Notes under the pieces: generated by a model
Seen by the model: only the letters and a program-made list of their open reading frames with translations
Databases searched by the model: none
Told to the model about the DNA's origin: nothing
Position numbers and translations under genes: made by a program
Part shown: piece after piece, positions 9,940 through 18,101 of the stretch
Position numbering within the stretch: position 1 is the stretch's first letter
Layout of the letters: each line of letters begins with the position of its first letter
Source of the DNA: Sphingomonadaceae bacterium
GTDB lineage: Bacteria; Pseudomonadota; Alphaproteobacteria; Sphingomonadales; Sphingomonadaceae
Assembly: GCA_947455865.1 (NCBI GenBank)
Contig: CANGQZ010000009.1
Location: forward strand, 1 to 32,921
Direction: 5' to 3'
Length of the DNA: 32,921 bases

Positions 9940-10793
9940 GCCGGCCTTATGCAGAGGTGATCGGCGATCCGATCGCGCAATCCAAATCGCCGGCGATTCA
10001 CGGCTTCTGGCTGGCGGAACTGGGGATCGACGCCGAATACAGCGCATGCCACGTCACCGCCGCCGGCCTGGCCGACTATCTGACCGCACGGCGGCGCGAT
10101 TGCGCCTGGCGCGGCTGCAACGTGACGATGCCGCACAAGCAAGCGGTGATGCCGCTGCTGGACCGCATCGATCCGCTGGCGGCACGGGTCGGCGCGGTCA
10201 ACACCATCGTCCCCGAAGCTGGCGGGCTGGCAGGATACAACACCGACGTGCCGGGATTCCTCGAACCGCTCGCGCCGCTGCTGGCCGAAACGCACCTGTT
10301 CCGGATGGCGCGGGTGCTGGGTACGGGCGGCGCAGCGCGGGCGATTGTCGCGGGGCTGGCTGGACACGGTTTTGCCATCGTGCTGGCGGGGCGCGATCCG
10401 GCCAAGGCGCGGGCGCTGCTGGATGAGCTCGATCCCGGGCACGAGCATTATCCGGCCGATCTCGCGCATTTTGCCGCGCCGACCGATTTCGCGTTCGATG
10501 ATCGCCAAGGGTGCTGCGATCTGGTGGTCAACGCCAGTTCGCTGGGGATGACGGGGCAGCCCCCGCTGGTGTTCGACTGGAGCCATGCCCCGCCGGGGAG
10601 CGTGGCCTACGACATCGTGACGTCGCCGCTAGACACCGAATTTCTGCGCGGGGCGCGGGCGGCCGGGCTGCGCACCATCGACGGGCTGACCATGCTGATC
10701 GGCCAGGCTGACCACGCCTTTGCGCGGTTTTTCGGGCAGCGCCCGCCGCGCGGCGGCGATGCCGAGCTGAGGAAGCGGATCACCGGTGGCTGA
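9936..10793 (+). CDS. aroE: shikimate dehydrogenase
   Basis: GTG start overlapping the maf stop (GTGA); [41 protein letters not shown]. Confidence 0.95.
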   Translation: MSRPYAEVIGDPIAQSKSPAIHGFWLAELGIDAEYSACHVTAAGLADYLTARRRDCAWRGCNVTMPHKQAVMPLLDRIDPLAARVGAVNTIVPEAGGLAGYNTDVPGFLEPLAPLLAETHLFRMARVLGTGGAARAIVAGLAGHGFAIVLAGRDPAKARALLDELDPGHEHYPADLAHFAAPTDFAFDDRQGCCDLVVNASSLGMTGQPPLVFDWSHAPPGSVAYDIVTSPLDTEFLRGARAAGLRTIDGLTMLIGQADHAFARFFGQRPPRGGDAELRKRITGG

Positions 10794-11388
10794 TGGGCGG
10801 CCCTATATCCTTGGCCTGACCGGCTCGATCGGGATGGGCAAATCGGCTGTCGCGGCGATGTTCGCCGGGCTGGGGGTGCCGGTGTTCGATGCCGATGCGG
10901 CGGTGCATGCGCTGCAGGGCCCGGGCGGCGAACTGTTGCCAGAAATAGAGGCGGCGTTTCCCGGCAGCACCGGACCGGACGGGGTCAACCGCGGCAAACT
11001 GGGCGCGGCGGTGTTTGGCAACCGCGCAGAACTGGCCCGGCTGGAAGCGATCGTCCACCCGGCGGTGGCGCGGCTGCGGCAGGCATTTCTGGCGGAACAT
11101 GCCGAGCGGCCGCTGGTGGTGTTCGATATCCCGCTGCTGTTCGAAAAGGGCGGGCAGGATCAGGTCGATGCGGTGGTGGTGGTTTCAGCCCCCGCCGAGG
11201 TGCAGCGCGAACGGGTGCTGGCGCGACCGGGGATGACCACGGAGAAATTCGCGCAGATCCTGACGCTGCAGGTGCCCGATGCCGAGAAGCGGGCGCGGGC
11301 CGATCATGTGATCGACACCGGCACGTCGCTGGCGGCAACGCGGCATGAAGTGCAAGCGCTGGTCCACCGGCTGACGGGCAGGGCATAG
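10786..11388 (+). CDS. coaE: dephospho-CoA kinase
   Basis: [20 protein letters not shown]-loop; [21 protein letters not shown]. Confidence 0.96.
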   Translation: MADGRPYILGLTGSIGMGKSAVAAMFAGLGVPVFDADAAVHALQGPGGELLPEIEAAFPGSTGPDGVNRGKLGAAVFGNRAELARLEAIVHPAVARLRQAFLAEHAERPLVVFDIPLLFEKGGQDQVDAVVVVSAPAEVQRERVLARPGMTTEKFAQILTLQVPDAEKRARADHVIDTGTSLAATRHEVQALVHRLTGRA

Positions 11389-11437
11389 TCCACTTCCCCA
11401 CTTGCGCGGCGCGCACGGCGGGCCGATAGGTTAGGCG

Positions 11438-12127
11438 ATGCGCGAGATCATCTTCGACACCGAAACCACCGGACTCGATCCGAAAACGGGTGACCGGATG
11501 GTGGAAATCGGCTGCATCGAACTGGTCAACCGGGTGCCGACCGGCGCGATGTTCCATGGCTATTTCAACCCCGATCGCGACATGCCGGCCGAGGCAGAGG
11601 CGGTCCACGGCCTCTCCGCCAGCTTCCTCTCTGACAAGCCGCGTTTTGCCGAGCGCGCGGGCGAACTGCTCGAATTCCTGGCGGAGGCGCCGCTGGTGGC
11701 GCACAACGCCGGGTTCGACTTTGCCTTCCTCAATGCCGAGCTGAGCATGATCGGGCTGGCGCCGGTGTGCCACAGCCGAATGATCGACACGGTCAAGCTG
11801 GCGCGGGTGCGCCATCCGGGGGCCAAGCTCTCGCTCGATGCGCTGTGCACCCGCTATGGGATCGACCGCAGCCACCGCACCCGCCACGGCGCGCTGCTCG
11901 ATGCCGAGCTCCTGGCGCAAGTCTATGTCGAGCTGACCGGCGGGCGCCAGATCGGGCTTGAACTCGCCTGCGGGCCAGTCGACGCGATCGATGCCGCGAT
12001 GGCCGCGCCGCCGCGCGAACGGGTGTTCCGCCCGGCCCGGCCACATTCTGCGAGCGAGGCCGAACTCGCCGCGCACACCGCGTTTCTGGAGACGGTGAAA
12101 GCGCCGCTCTGGCTTGGCGGAACCTAA
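11438..12127 (+). CDS. dnaQ: DNA polymerase III subunit epsilon
   Basis: MREIIFDTETTGLDPKTGDRMVEIGCIE exonuclease motif; LVAHNAGFDFAFLN; HGALLDAELLAQVY. Confidence 0.96.
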   Translation: MREIIFDTETTGLDPKTGDRMVEIGCIELVNRVPTGAMFHGYFNPDRDMPAEAEAVHGLSASFLSDKPRFAERAGELLEFLAEAPLVAHNAGFDFAFLNAELSMIGLAPVCHSRMIDTVKLARVRHPGAKLSLDALCTRYGIDRSHRTRHGALLDAELLAQVYVELTGGRQIGLELACGPVDAIDAAMAAPPRERVFRPARPHSASEAELAAHTAFLETVKAPLWLGGT

Positions 12128-12145
12128 GCAGCAGGAGCAAGTACT

Positions 12146-12712
12146 ATGGACATTCGCGTTTCCGGTCATCAGGTCGCCACGGGCGAAGCCTTGCAGACTC
12201 ACGCGTCCGAGCGCTTGACCGCGACGGTCGAGAAGTATTTCAGCAAGGCGCTGTCGAGCCACGTCACCTTCAACCGCGCCCCGGCGGGCGCGTTCCGCTG
12301 CGACATCGTCACCCATGTGATGCAAGGGCTGATCCTCAAAGGGGCCGGAATCGCGCAGGACGCGCATATTGCGTTCGATCAGGCGGCGGACAAGATCGAC
12401 AAGCAGCTGCGGCGCTACAAGCGGCGGCTCAACGATCATCACGAAGCGGCCGGGTATGCGGTGCGGGCGGAGGAGGCGGCCTATGTCGTGTTCGCCGAGC
12501 CCGAGCCCGAGGCCGATGAGATCGAAGCCGACGCTCCGCTGGTGATTGCGGAGACAACCGTGGATGTGCCCACGGCGACTGTCTCCGATGCCGTCATGAT
12601 GCTCGATTTGCGCAATACCAACGCGCTGCTCTTCAAAAATGCTGGCACCGGACGCCATAATATGGTTTATCGCCGCGGCGACGGCTCGATCGGCTGGGTC
12701 GAACCGTCCTGA
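12146..12712 (+). CDS. hpf: ribosome hibernation-promoting factor (long HPF/RaiA)
   Basis: MDIRVSGHQVATGEALQTHASERL; C-terminal domain LLFKNAGTGRHNMVYRRGDGSIGWVEP. Confidence 0.93.
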   Translation: MDIRVSGHQVATGEALQTHASERLTATVEKYFSKALSSHVTFNRAPAGAFRCDIVTHVMQGLILKGAGIAQDAHIAFDQAADKIDKQLRRYKRRLNDHHEAAGYAVRAEEAAYVVFAEPEPEADEIEADAPLVIAETTVDVPTATVSDAVMMLDLRNTNALLFKNAGTGRHNMVYRRGDGSIGWVEPS

Positions 12713-12856
12713 CCCCTTTCCCGTCAGAAACCCGGGCCGGGGCGCGGATTTTCAGGTGCTTTCAGGAGGAGGGACCCGGTTTTTCCGGGGCAAGCGTTAT
12801 ATCCGGCATCCGCGCGAGGCGGGTGACCGAGGCATGACAGGCGATTTGAACAGGCA

Positions 12857-13318
12857 ATGACCGCGCTTTTCACCCTCCTTCCCGACGCCGTGGGCACGAT
12901 CCGCGCCGACAGCAAACCCGCCATCCTCCAGCTGCTCGCGCAGCGGTTCGCGCAAGTCTATGCGCTCGAACCGCATACCGTGCTCGAGCGGATCGAGGAA
13001 CGCGAACGCCTTGGCTCGACCGGATTCGGCCGCGGCGTGGCTATCCCTCATGCCCGGATCGACGGGCTGGCCCGGCCGGTTGCCGCGTTCCTGCGGCTTG
13101 AGGCCCCGGTGGCGTTTGACGCCGCCGATGGCATGCCGGTCGATCTGGTGTTCGGCCTGCTTTCGCCGGAGCAATCGGGTGCGGCGCACCTCCACGCGCT
13201 GGCGGCGATTTCCCGGCTGATGCGCGACGAGCGGATGCACCGGGCGCTGAGCGAGGCGCCGGGTGCCGAGGCGCTTTATGGCCTGCTGTGCAATGTCATC
13301 GACCGCGACGCCGCTTAA
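12857..13318 (+). CDS. ptsN: PTS IIA-like nitrogen regulatory protein PtsN
   Basis: ERERLGSTGFGRGVAIPHARIDGL active-site His region of EIIA-Ntr. Confidence 0.92.
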   Translation: MTALFTLLPDAVGTIRADSKPAILQLLAQRFAQVYALEPHTVLERIEERERLGSTGFGRGVAIPHARIDGLARPVAAFLRLEAPVAFDAADGMPVDLVFGLLSPEQSGAAHLHALAAISRLMRDERMHRALSEAPGAEALYGLLCNVIDRDAA

Positions 13319-13793
13319 CCAGCAATCGGACACCGCAGGCGAGGCGAGTTCCGGGGCAACGCTGCACTGGCGGGCGCTGGAAGGCCTCTATGCATCGGCA
13401 CCGATCAATCGCCTGTTCGAATCGCGGCTGAGCGTGCTGGGCGAAGGCGCGGCGCGGATTGCGTTCACCGTGGATTCCCGGGTGCACCATGCCGCCGGCG
13501 CGGCGCACGGGACGATCTATTTCAAGATGCTGGACGATGCCGCGTTCTACGCGGCGAACACGCTGGTCACCGACCGGTTCCTGCTGACCACCTCGTTCAA
13601 CCTGCACTTTGTTCGGCCGGTCAAGTCCGGCGCGCTGGTGGCCGAAGGGCGATGGGTCAGCGGGCGGCGGCGGGTGTTGGTGGCCGAAGCCCGCCTGCTC
13701 GACGCGAGTGGCGAGGAAGTGGGGCGCGGCACCGGCACGTTCATGCGCAGCCGGATCGCGCTGTCGGGGCTGCCGGGATATCGCATTGGATGA
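13293..13793 (+). CDS. PaaI family (hotdog) thioesterase
   Basis: HHAAGAAHGTIYFKMLDDAAFYAANTLV ... TTSFNLHFVRPVKSGALVAEGRWVSGRRRVLVAEARL. Confidence 0.85.
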   Translation: MSSTATPLNQQSDTAGEASSGATLHWRALEGLYASAPINRLFESRLSVLGEGAARIAFTVDSRVHHAAGAAHGTIYFKMLDDAAFYAANTLVTDRFLLTTSFNLHFVRPVKSGALVAEGRWVSGRRRVLVAEARLLDASGEEVGRGTGTFMRSRIALSGLPGYRIG

Positions 13794-14115
13794 CACCCGC
13801 CTGCCCGCCGGGCTCGAGGTTTCCGGGCTGATCCGTCAGGTTCAGGCCGCCGGTGGATTCGCCGCGGTGCTGGCCAAGGGCGAGCCCGAAGCGGGCACGC
13901 TGGTGGTGGTGCTGACTGCCAATGGCAGCCCGCCCCGCGCCTTCGAACGGATGCCACAAGCCGATGGCAGCCGCCGCTGGGCGCTGGCCCGGGCCGAGTC
14001 GGACGAGGCACCGCACGAATTTGCCGAGTGGCTGGCGCGGCGACAGGCGCAGGACCGCGACTTGTGGATTGTGGAACTGGACATCCCGCAAGGCGAACGG
14101 TTCATCGGATTGTAA
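13786..14115 (+). CDS. DUF1491 family protein
   Basis: TTG start overlapping upstream stop; LPAGLEVSGLIRQVQAAGGFAAVLAKGEPEAGTLVVVL ... DRDLWIVELDIPQGERFI. Confidence 0.8.
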   Translation: MDDTRLPAGLEVSGLIRQVQAAGGFAAVLAKGEPEAGTLVVVLTANGSPPRAFERMPQADGSRRWALARAESDEAPHEFAEWLARRQAQDRDLWIVELDIPQGERFIGL

Positions 14116-14327
14116 TGTTGCGCGGGTTGACTCGCTTGCGCCGCACAAACAAAGGCCGCCTTCCACGCATGCGAAGGCGGTCAGCCGGGCAATAAGGTCC
14201 GGCGATTGGCACGCAGACGGGTGGCAGCCGGCGGGTTTCCCGGTGGGGGGCAATCGGGCGGCATGACTGCCCTGGCGCATCCCTCCGCACCCGTGCAGGC
14301 GCGCCAACCGCCGATTTAGATGGTCCT

Positions 14328-14966
14328 ATGAGCCGCAAGCTCGATAAAGCCAGTGCCCTTGCCGTGGCGCTGACATTTACTGTTACGATCTTGAGCGCCG
14401 ATGGTTCCGGCGCGATTGCTCAGGCAATCACTCCGCGGCTTGAGCCGCTGCCCGTGGCCGCTGCAGAGCCGGCCGCTCTCCCCCTCGCCGCATCGCCCGA
14501 CGAAGCGCAGCCCGCGTTCGATACCGCCGATCTGCCCGCCGTTGCTGCGGCGCGTCCCACCCTTGCCGATCTTGTCGCCGATCAGCCCTCGACGGGCGAG
14601 ATGTCGCGCGAGCTGGAATGCCTGGCCGGGGCGATCTATTTCGAAGCCAAGAGCGAAAGCCTGGCCGGCCAGCTGGCCGTGGGCAGGGTGATCGTCAACC
14701 GCGCGCGTTCGGGGCGTTTCCCGGCGTCGTATTGCGGCGTGGTGTTCCAGCGCTCGCAGTTCTCGTTCGTGCGCGGCAGCGCCATGCCCACGATCAACCG
14801 CGCCTCGCGCGGGTGGCAGACGGCAGCAGCGATGGCGCGGATTGCACACGATGGTTCGTGGACCAGCCCGGCCGAAGGCGCGCTGTTCTTCCATGCGGCC
14901 CGCGTTTCGCCCGGCTGGCGGCTGACCCGCATCGCGCGGGTCGACAATCACGTGTTCTATCGGTGA
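14328..14966 (+). CDS. cell wall hydrolase (SleB-type)
   Basis: LECLAGAIYFEAKSESLAGQLAVGRVIVNRARSGRFPASYCGVVFQRSQFSFVRG. Confidence 0.92.
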   Translation: MSRKLDKASALAVALTFTVTILSADGSGAIAQAITPRLEPLPVAAAEPAALPLAASPDEAQPAFDTADLPAVAAARPTLADLVADQPSTGEMSRELECLAGAIYFEAKSESLAGQLAVGRVIVNRARSGRFPASYCGVVFQRSQFSFVRGSAMPTINRASRGWQTAAAMARIAHDGSWTSPAEGALFFHAARVSPGWRLTRIARVDNHVFYR

Positions 14967-14972
14967 GTTGTT

Positions 14973-14994
14973 ATGCCCCGGTTCGCCGGGGCAT
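14973..14994 (+). terminator. hairpin ATGCCCCGG-TTCG-CCGGGGCAT downstream of cell wall hydrolase
   Basis: 9-bp perfect stem with TTCG tetraloop followed by TTTG; a second hairpin GCCCCGAA-CC-TTCGGGGC lies at 15009-15026. Confidence 0.75.
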
Positions 14995-15042
14995 TTGCAA
15001 CCTGCGCCGCCCCGAACCTTCGGGGCAAATCGTTGGTTGGGC

Positions 15043-15180
15043 GCGCTTCAAGCATCCGCTTGAAGCTTGCTGCACCAGCCCACTCCCCCACCCGGCCAAT
15101 CAAAGCATACCATCTTGTTGGGTGGCCGGGTGGGGGAGTGGGCTGGTGCGCTAGTCCTTTGCGGAGGCGGAGGGCTCAAC
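15043..15180 (+). repeat. dispersed intergenic repeat, copy A (with hairpin insert)
   Basis: GCGCTTCAAGCATCCGCTTGAAGCTTGC (15043-15070) and GCGGAGGCGGAGGGCTCAAC (15161-15180) recur in inverse orientation at 24184-24245 (26/28 and 19/20 identical). Confidence 0.85.
15072..15149. repeat. 27-bp perfect inverted repeat with 24-nt loop
   Basis: GCACCAGCCCACTCCCCCACCCGGCCA (15072-15098) ... TGGCCGGGTGGGGGAGTGGGCTGGTGC (15123-15149). Confidence 0.95.
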
Positions 15181-15181
15181 A

Positions 15182-15970
15182 TCAAAGACTCCGCACTTCC
15201 ACCCACATCGGCGCGTGATCGCTGGCCTTTTCCCGGCCGCGATGGTCCTTGTCGACCCCGGCGGCGACCAGCCGGTCGGCGAGTTCGGGCGAGAGCAGCG
15301 CGTGATCGATGCGGAAGCCATGATCGCGCTGCCAGGCGCCTGCCTGATAATCCCAGAACGTCCACACCCCGCCGCGCGGGTTGAGCGTGTCCAGGGCGTC
15401 GGTCCAGCCATCGCCCAGCAGCCGGGCATAGGCATCGCGCGATTCGGGCTGCATCAGCGCGTCGCTCGCCATGGCCGGCGGGGCCCAGACGTCCTTGTCC
15501 TCGGGGATGACGTTGTAATCGCCGAGCACCGCGGCAGCGACTTCCTCGGCCTCGATTTCGGCCATGCGCGCGCGCAGGCGCTCCATCCACCGCAGTTTGT
15601 AATCGAACTTTGGCCCGGGGACCGGGTTGCCGTTGGGGAGGTAGATCCCGGCGATGCGTAGGCCGAAGACATCGGCTTCAAGGTAGCGCGAGTGGAGATC
15701 TTCGGGATCGCCGGCGAGGCCGCGCTGGATCTCGACCGGTTGCTGCCCATCGGCGAGCATGGCGACGCCGTTGAAGCCCTTTTGCCCGTGCCAGATCGCG
15801 CCGTAGCCGATCTTTTCAAACTCGGCGGCGGGGAAGCCTTCGTCCTGAGTCTTGATTTCCTGAAGACAGGCGACCGCCGGGCGGGTCTCCTCAAGCCATT
15901 CGAGCAGGCGCGGCAGCCGCGCCTTGATTCCGTTGATATTGAAGCTGGCCAGCCGCAGGGTCTGCGCCAT
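15182..15970 (-). CDS. xthA: exodeoxyribonuclease III
   Basis: MAQTLRLASFNINGIKARLPRLLEWLEETRPAVACLQEIKTQD; GDYNVIPEDKDVW; FRIDHALLSPEL; SDHAPMWVE. Confidence 0.95.
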   Translation of the reverse strand: MAQTLRLASFNINGIKARLPRLLEWLEETRPAVACLQEIKTQDEGFPAAEFEKIGYGAIWHGQKGFNGVAMLADGQQPVEIQRGLAGDPEDLHSRYLEADVFGLRIAGIYLPNGNPVPGPKFDYKLRWMERLRARMAEIEAEEVAAAVLGDYNVIPEDKDVWAPPAMASDALMQPESRDAYARLLGDGWTDALDTLNPRGGVWTFWDYQAGAWQRDHGFRIDHALLSPELADRLVAAGVDKDHRGREKASDHAPMWVEVRSL

Positions 15971-16296
15971 CACACCGCGAAGCTCGCGCCGCAGCCGCAG
16001 GCCGCGGCGGCGTTGGGATTTTCGACCTTGAACGCCGCGCCGCCGAGGCTTTCGGCATAATCGACCACACAGCCGGCGACGAGATCGAGGCTGACTGGAT
16101 CGACGACCAACCGAACCCCATCGGTTTCGACCACGAGGTCTTCCGCATCGGGCGCATCGGCGAGGGCAAAGCGGTATTGGAAGCCCGAGCAACCGCCGCC
16201 TTCAACCGCCAGCCGGAGGATCGCCGGCTTGTCCTGCTTGCGGGCGATAAGCGCGACTCGCTGCGCGGCGCTGGGGCTGAGGGTGAGTGCGGTCAT
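15970..16296 (-). CDS. HesB/IscA/ErpA family iron-sulfur cluster insertion protein
   Basis: LRLAVEGGGCSGFQYRFAL ... NPNAAAACGCGASFAV (conserved C / CGCG cysteines). Confidence 0.93.
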   Translation of the reverse strand: MTALTLSPSAAQRVALIARKQDKPAILRLAVEGGGCSGFQYRFALADAPDAEDLVVETDGVRLVVDPVSLDLVAGCVVDYAESLGGAAFKVENPNAAAACGCGASFAV

Positions 16297-16363
16297 GCCC
16301 CGAATGTAGGGCGCGCGGACGGGTGCGGCAAGGCGCTGGCGCGAATAGCGGCGGTGGCCCGGC

Positions 16364-16795
16364 TCAACCCGCCTGAATGTAGCTGCGCAGCGCCTCGGCC
16401 TCGCGCTCGATCGCATCGATCCGGAATTTGACCAGATCGCCGATCGAGACAAATCCGGCGACACGCCCGTTATCGACCACCGGCAGATGACGAATGCGGC
16501 GGCGGGTCATCAGCGACAGCGCGGACAGCACCGAAGTCTCAGGCGAGACCGTGATGGCTGGGGCGGTCATCACTTCGCGCGCGGTGCGATCGAGCGCGGC
16601 GGCGCCTTCGCGGGCGAGGCAATAGAGCACATCGCGTTCGGAAAAGATGCCGGCAACCCGATCGCCTTCCATCACCGGCAACGCACCGATGCGGTGGACT
16701 GCAAGCAATCCGATCACTTCGTGAACCGACATATCCGCGGTGGCAGTGACGATAGTGGAGACGGTTCGGCCGGCGAGGACGCGGGCAATGGTCAT
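16364..16795 (-). CDS. CBS domain-containing protein
   Basis: Two CBS repeats: VHEVIGLLAVHRIGALPVMEGDRVAGIFSERDV ... LSALSLMTRRRIRHLPVVDNGRVAGFVSIGDLV. Confidence 0.92.
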   Translation of the reverse strand: MTIARVLAGRTVSTIVTATADMSVHEVIGLLAVHRIGALPVMEGDRVAGIFSERDVLYCLAREGAAALDRTAREVMTAPAITVSPETSVLSALSLMTRRRIRHLPVVDNGRVAGFVSIGDLVKFRIDAIEREAEALRSYIQAG

Positions 16796-16941
16796 GGCAC
16801 CTCTCCCAAGGTGGTCTTATGGGTGACAACAATGCCATGAAACTGTCCGAATCGCCAATAGTGCGCGAATCCGCCCCGGCGCGCGGGCACATGCCCTTAT
16901 TCCTCGTTGAAAGAGCGGCCGGGCCCGGCCATGGGGCGGCA

Positions 16942-17238
16942 ATGACCATTCCCGTTTCCCCGCTCGACGATCCGGTGCAGGCGGCTTACGCGTGGGCCCG
17001 GTATCGCCGGATCATGCGCGCAATGGCATGGGTGACGCTGGCGGTGGTGCTAATCGCGATGGCGATTGTCTACCGCGCGAGCGGTTTCGTCTCGATCAAC
17101 CTCTATATCGCCACCGCGCTTGGCGTGGGCGGGACGATGCTACTGGCGAGCGCCTTGATGGGGCTGGTGTTCCTGTCGAGCGGCACCGGGCACGACGCCG
17201 CAGTGATCGATTTCATGGCCGAAGACGCTCCGCGCTAA
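16942..17238 (+). CDS. small membrane protein of unknown function
   Basis: MTIPVSPLDDPVQAAYAWARYRRIMRAMAWVTLAVVLIAMAIVY..., two predicted TM segments; start at internal Met of a 139-aa ORF. Confidence 0.7.
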   Translation: MTIPVSPLDDPVQAAYAWARYRRIMRAMAWVTLAVVLIAMAIVYRASGFVSINLYIATALGVGGTMLLASALMGLVFLSSGTGHDAAVIDFMAEDAPR

Positions 17239-17242
17239 CGCG

Positions 17243-17611
17243 TCATTCCGCAGGGTAGAGCCGGAAATCCTCGACCGGGGTGGCGCCGACGAGATGTTCG
17301 GCGACGATCCGTTCGAGCACCGCCGGGGTGCAGGAATGGTACCAGACGCCATCGGGCCAGACCACCGCGATCGGCCCGGCAGCGCAGATCCGGAAGCAAT
17401 CGGCCTTGGTCCGGGCGATCCCGCCTTCGCGGTCAAGTCCCAGTTCCTTGAGCCGGCTCTTGAGGAATTTCCACGAGGCGGCGCCCTCTGCCCGCGTGCA
17501 GCATTCGCCCTTCTGCGCCTCGGCGCAGAGGAAGATGTGGCGGCGGACATCCGCGCCGCCATTGGTAGCGAGCGCGGTGCGGGCGCGAGCGAGATCGTCC
17601 GGATCGGTCAT
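17243..17611 (-). CDS. (2Fe-2S) ferredoxin domain-containing protein
   Basis: [19 protein letters not shown] ... [40 protein letters not shown] (thioredoxin-like ferredoxin cysteines). Confidence 0.88.
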   Translation of the reverse strand: MTDPDDLARARTALATNGGADVRRHIFLCAEAQKGECCTRAEGAASWKFLKSRLKELGLDREGGIARTKADCFRICAAGPIAVVWPDGVWYHSCTPAVLERIVAEHLVGATPVEDFRLYPAE

Positions 17612-17642
17612 CCCGGCGATCTAGGCACGAAGTGGGCTGCTG

Positions 17643-18101
17643 TCAGCCCTTGCGGCCGACGATCCGGGCGATTTCGAGCGCGACCAGGCGTTCGACCAGC
17701 GGTGGCAGGTGCGTATCGAGCCATTCGGCGAGCATTGGCCGGAGCAGATCGCGGACCAAGCCTTCGAGCGAGGTTTCGCCCGAGCGGACGATTTGCGGCG
17801 CGACCCCCGGGGCCGCCATTGTCGCCAGCGCGGCGAGCGATTCGCGCATCGAGGAAACCGCATGGTCGGTGATCAGCGGTGCCGGATCGGCCGCAGCATC
17901 GCCGGCCAGCGCGGCTTCACCCAGATCGAGCACATCGTCATCGTCATCAGCATCGGCGGAAGCTGGCGGCGCGGCCGGTTCACGCACCCGGCGTTCGGCG
18001 CCAAGCGCGGCGGCGGCGCGATTGTCGCGCGCGATCACTTTCTTGATCGATTCGAGAATTTCCTCGACCGAAGGTTCGCCTGCTTGCCCCATGCGCATCA
18101 T
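17643..18101 (-). CDS. popZ: PopZ-like polar organizing protein (DUF2497 family)
   Basis: N-terminal EPSVEEILESIKKVIARD, acidic linker SADADDDDDVLDLGE, C-terminal LEGLVRDLLRPMLAEWLDTHLPPLVERLVALEIARIVGRKG, typical of DUF2497. Confidence 0.87.
   Translation of the reverse strand: MMRMGQAGEPSVEEILESIKKVIARDNRAAAALGAERRVREPAAPPASADADDDDDVLDLGEAALAGDAAADPAPLITDHAVSSMRESLAALATMAAPGVAPQIVRSGETSLEGLVRDLLRPMLAEWLDTHLPPLVERLVALEIARIVGRKG

Noticed and set aside
10985-12658. 557-aa minus-strand ORF over coaE-dnaQ-hpf
   Set aside because: Shadow ORF opposite three clearly conserved genes; composition (R/H/G/Q rich) typical of antisense GC frames.
14116-14327. 6S RNA or cobalamin riboswitch
   Set aside because: Structured, but I could not match the conserved core of either class; kept only as a generic small-RNA candidate.
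14943-14962. Additional CACGTG core (CAATCACGTGTTCTA) as third parS
   Set aside because: Only the central bases match the 16-bp parS consensus; flanks do not.
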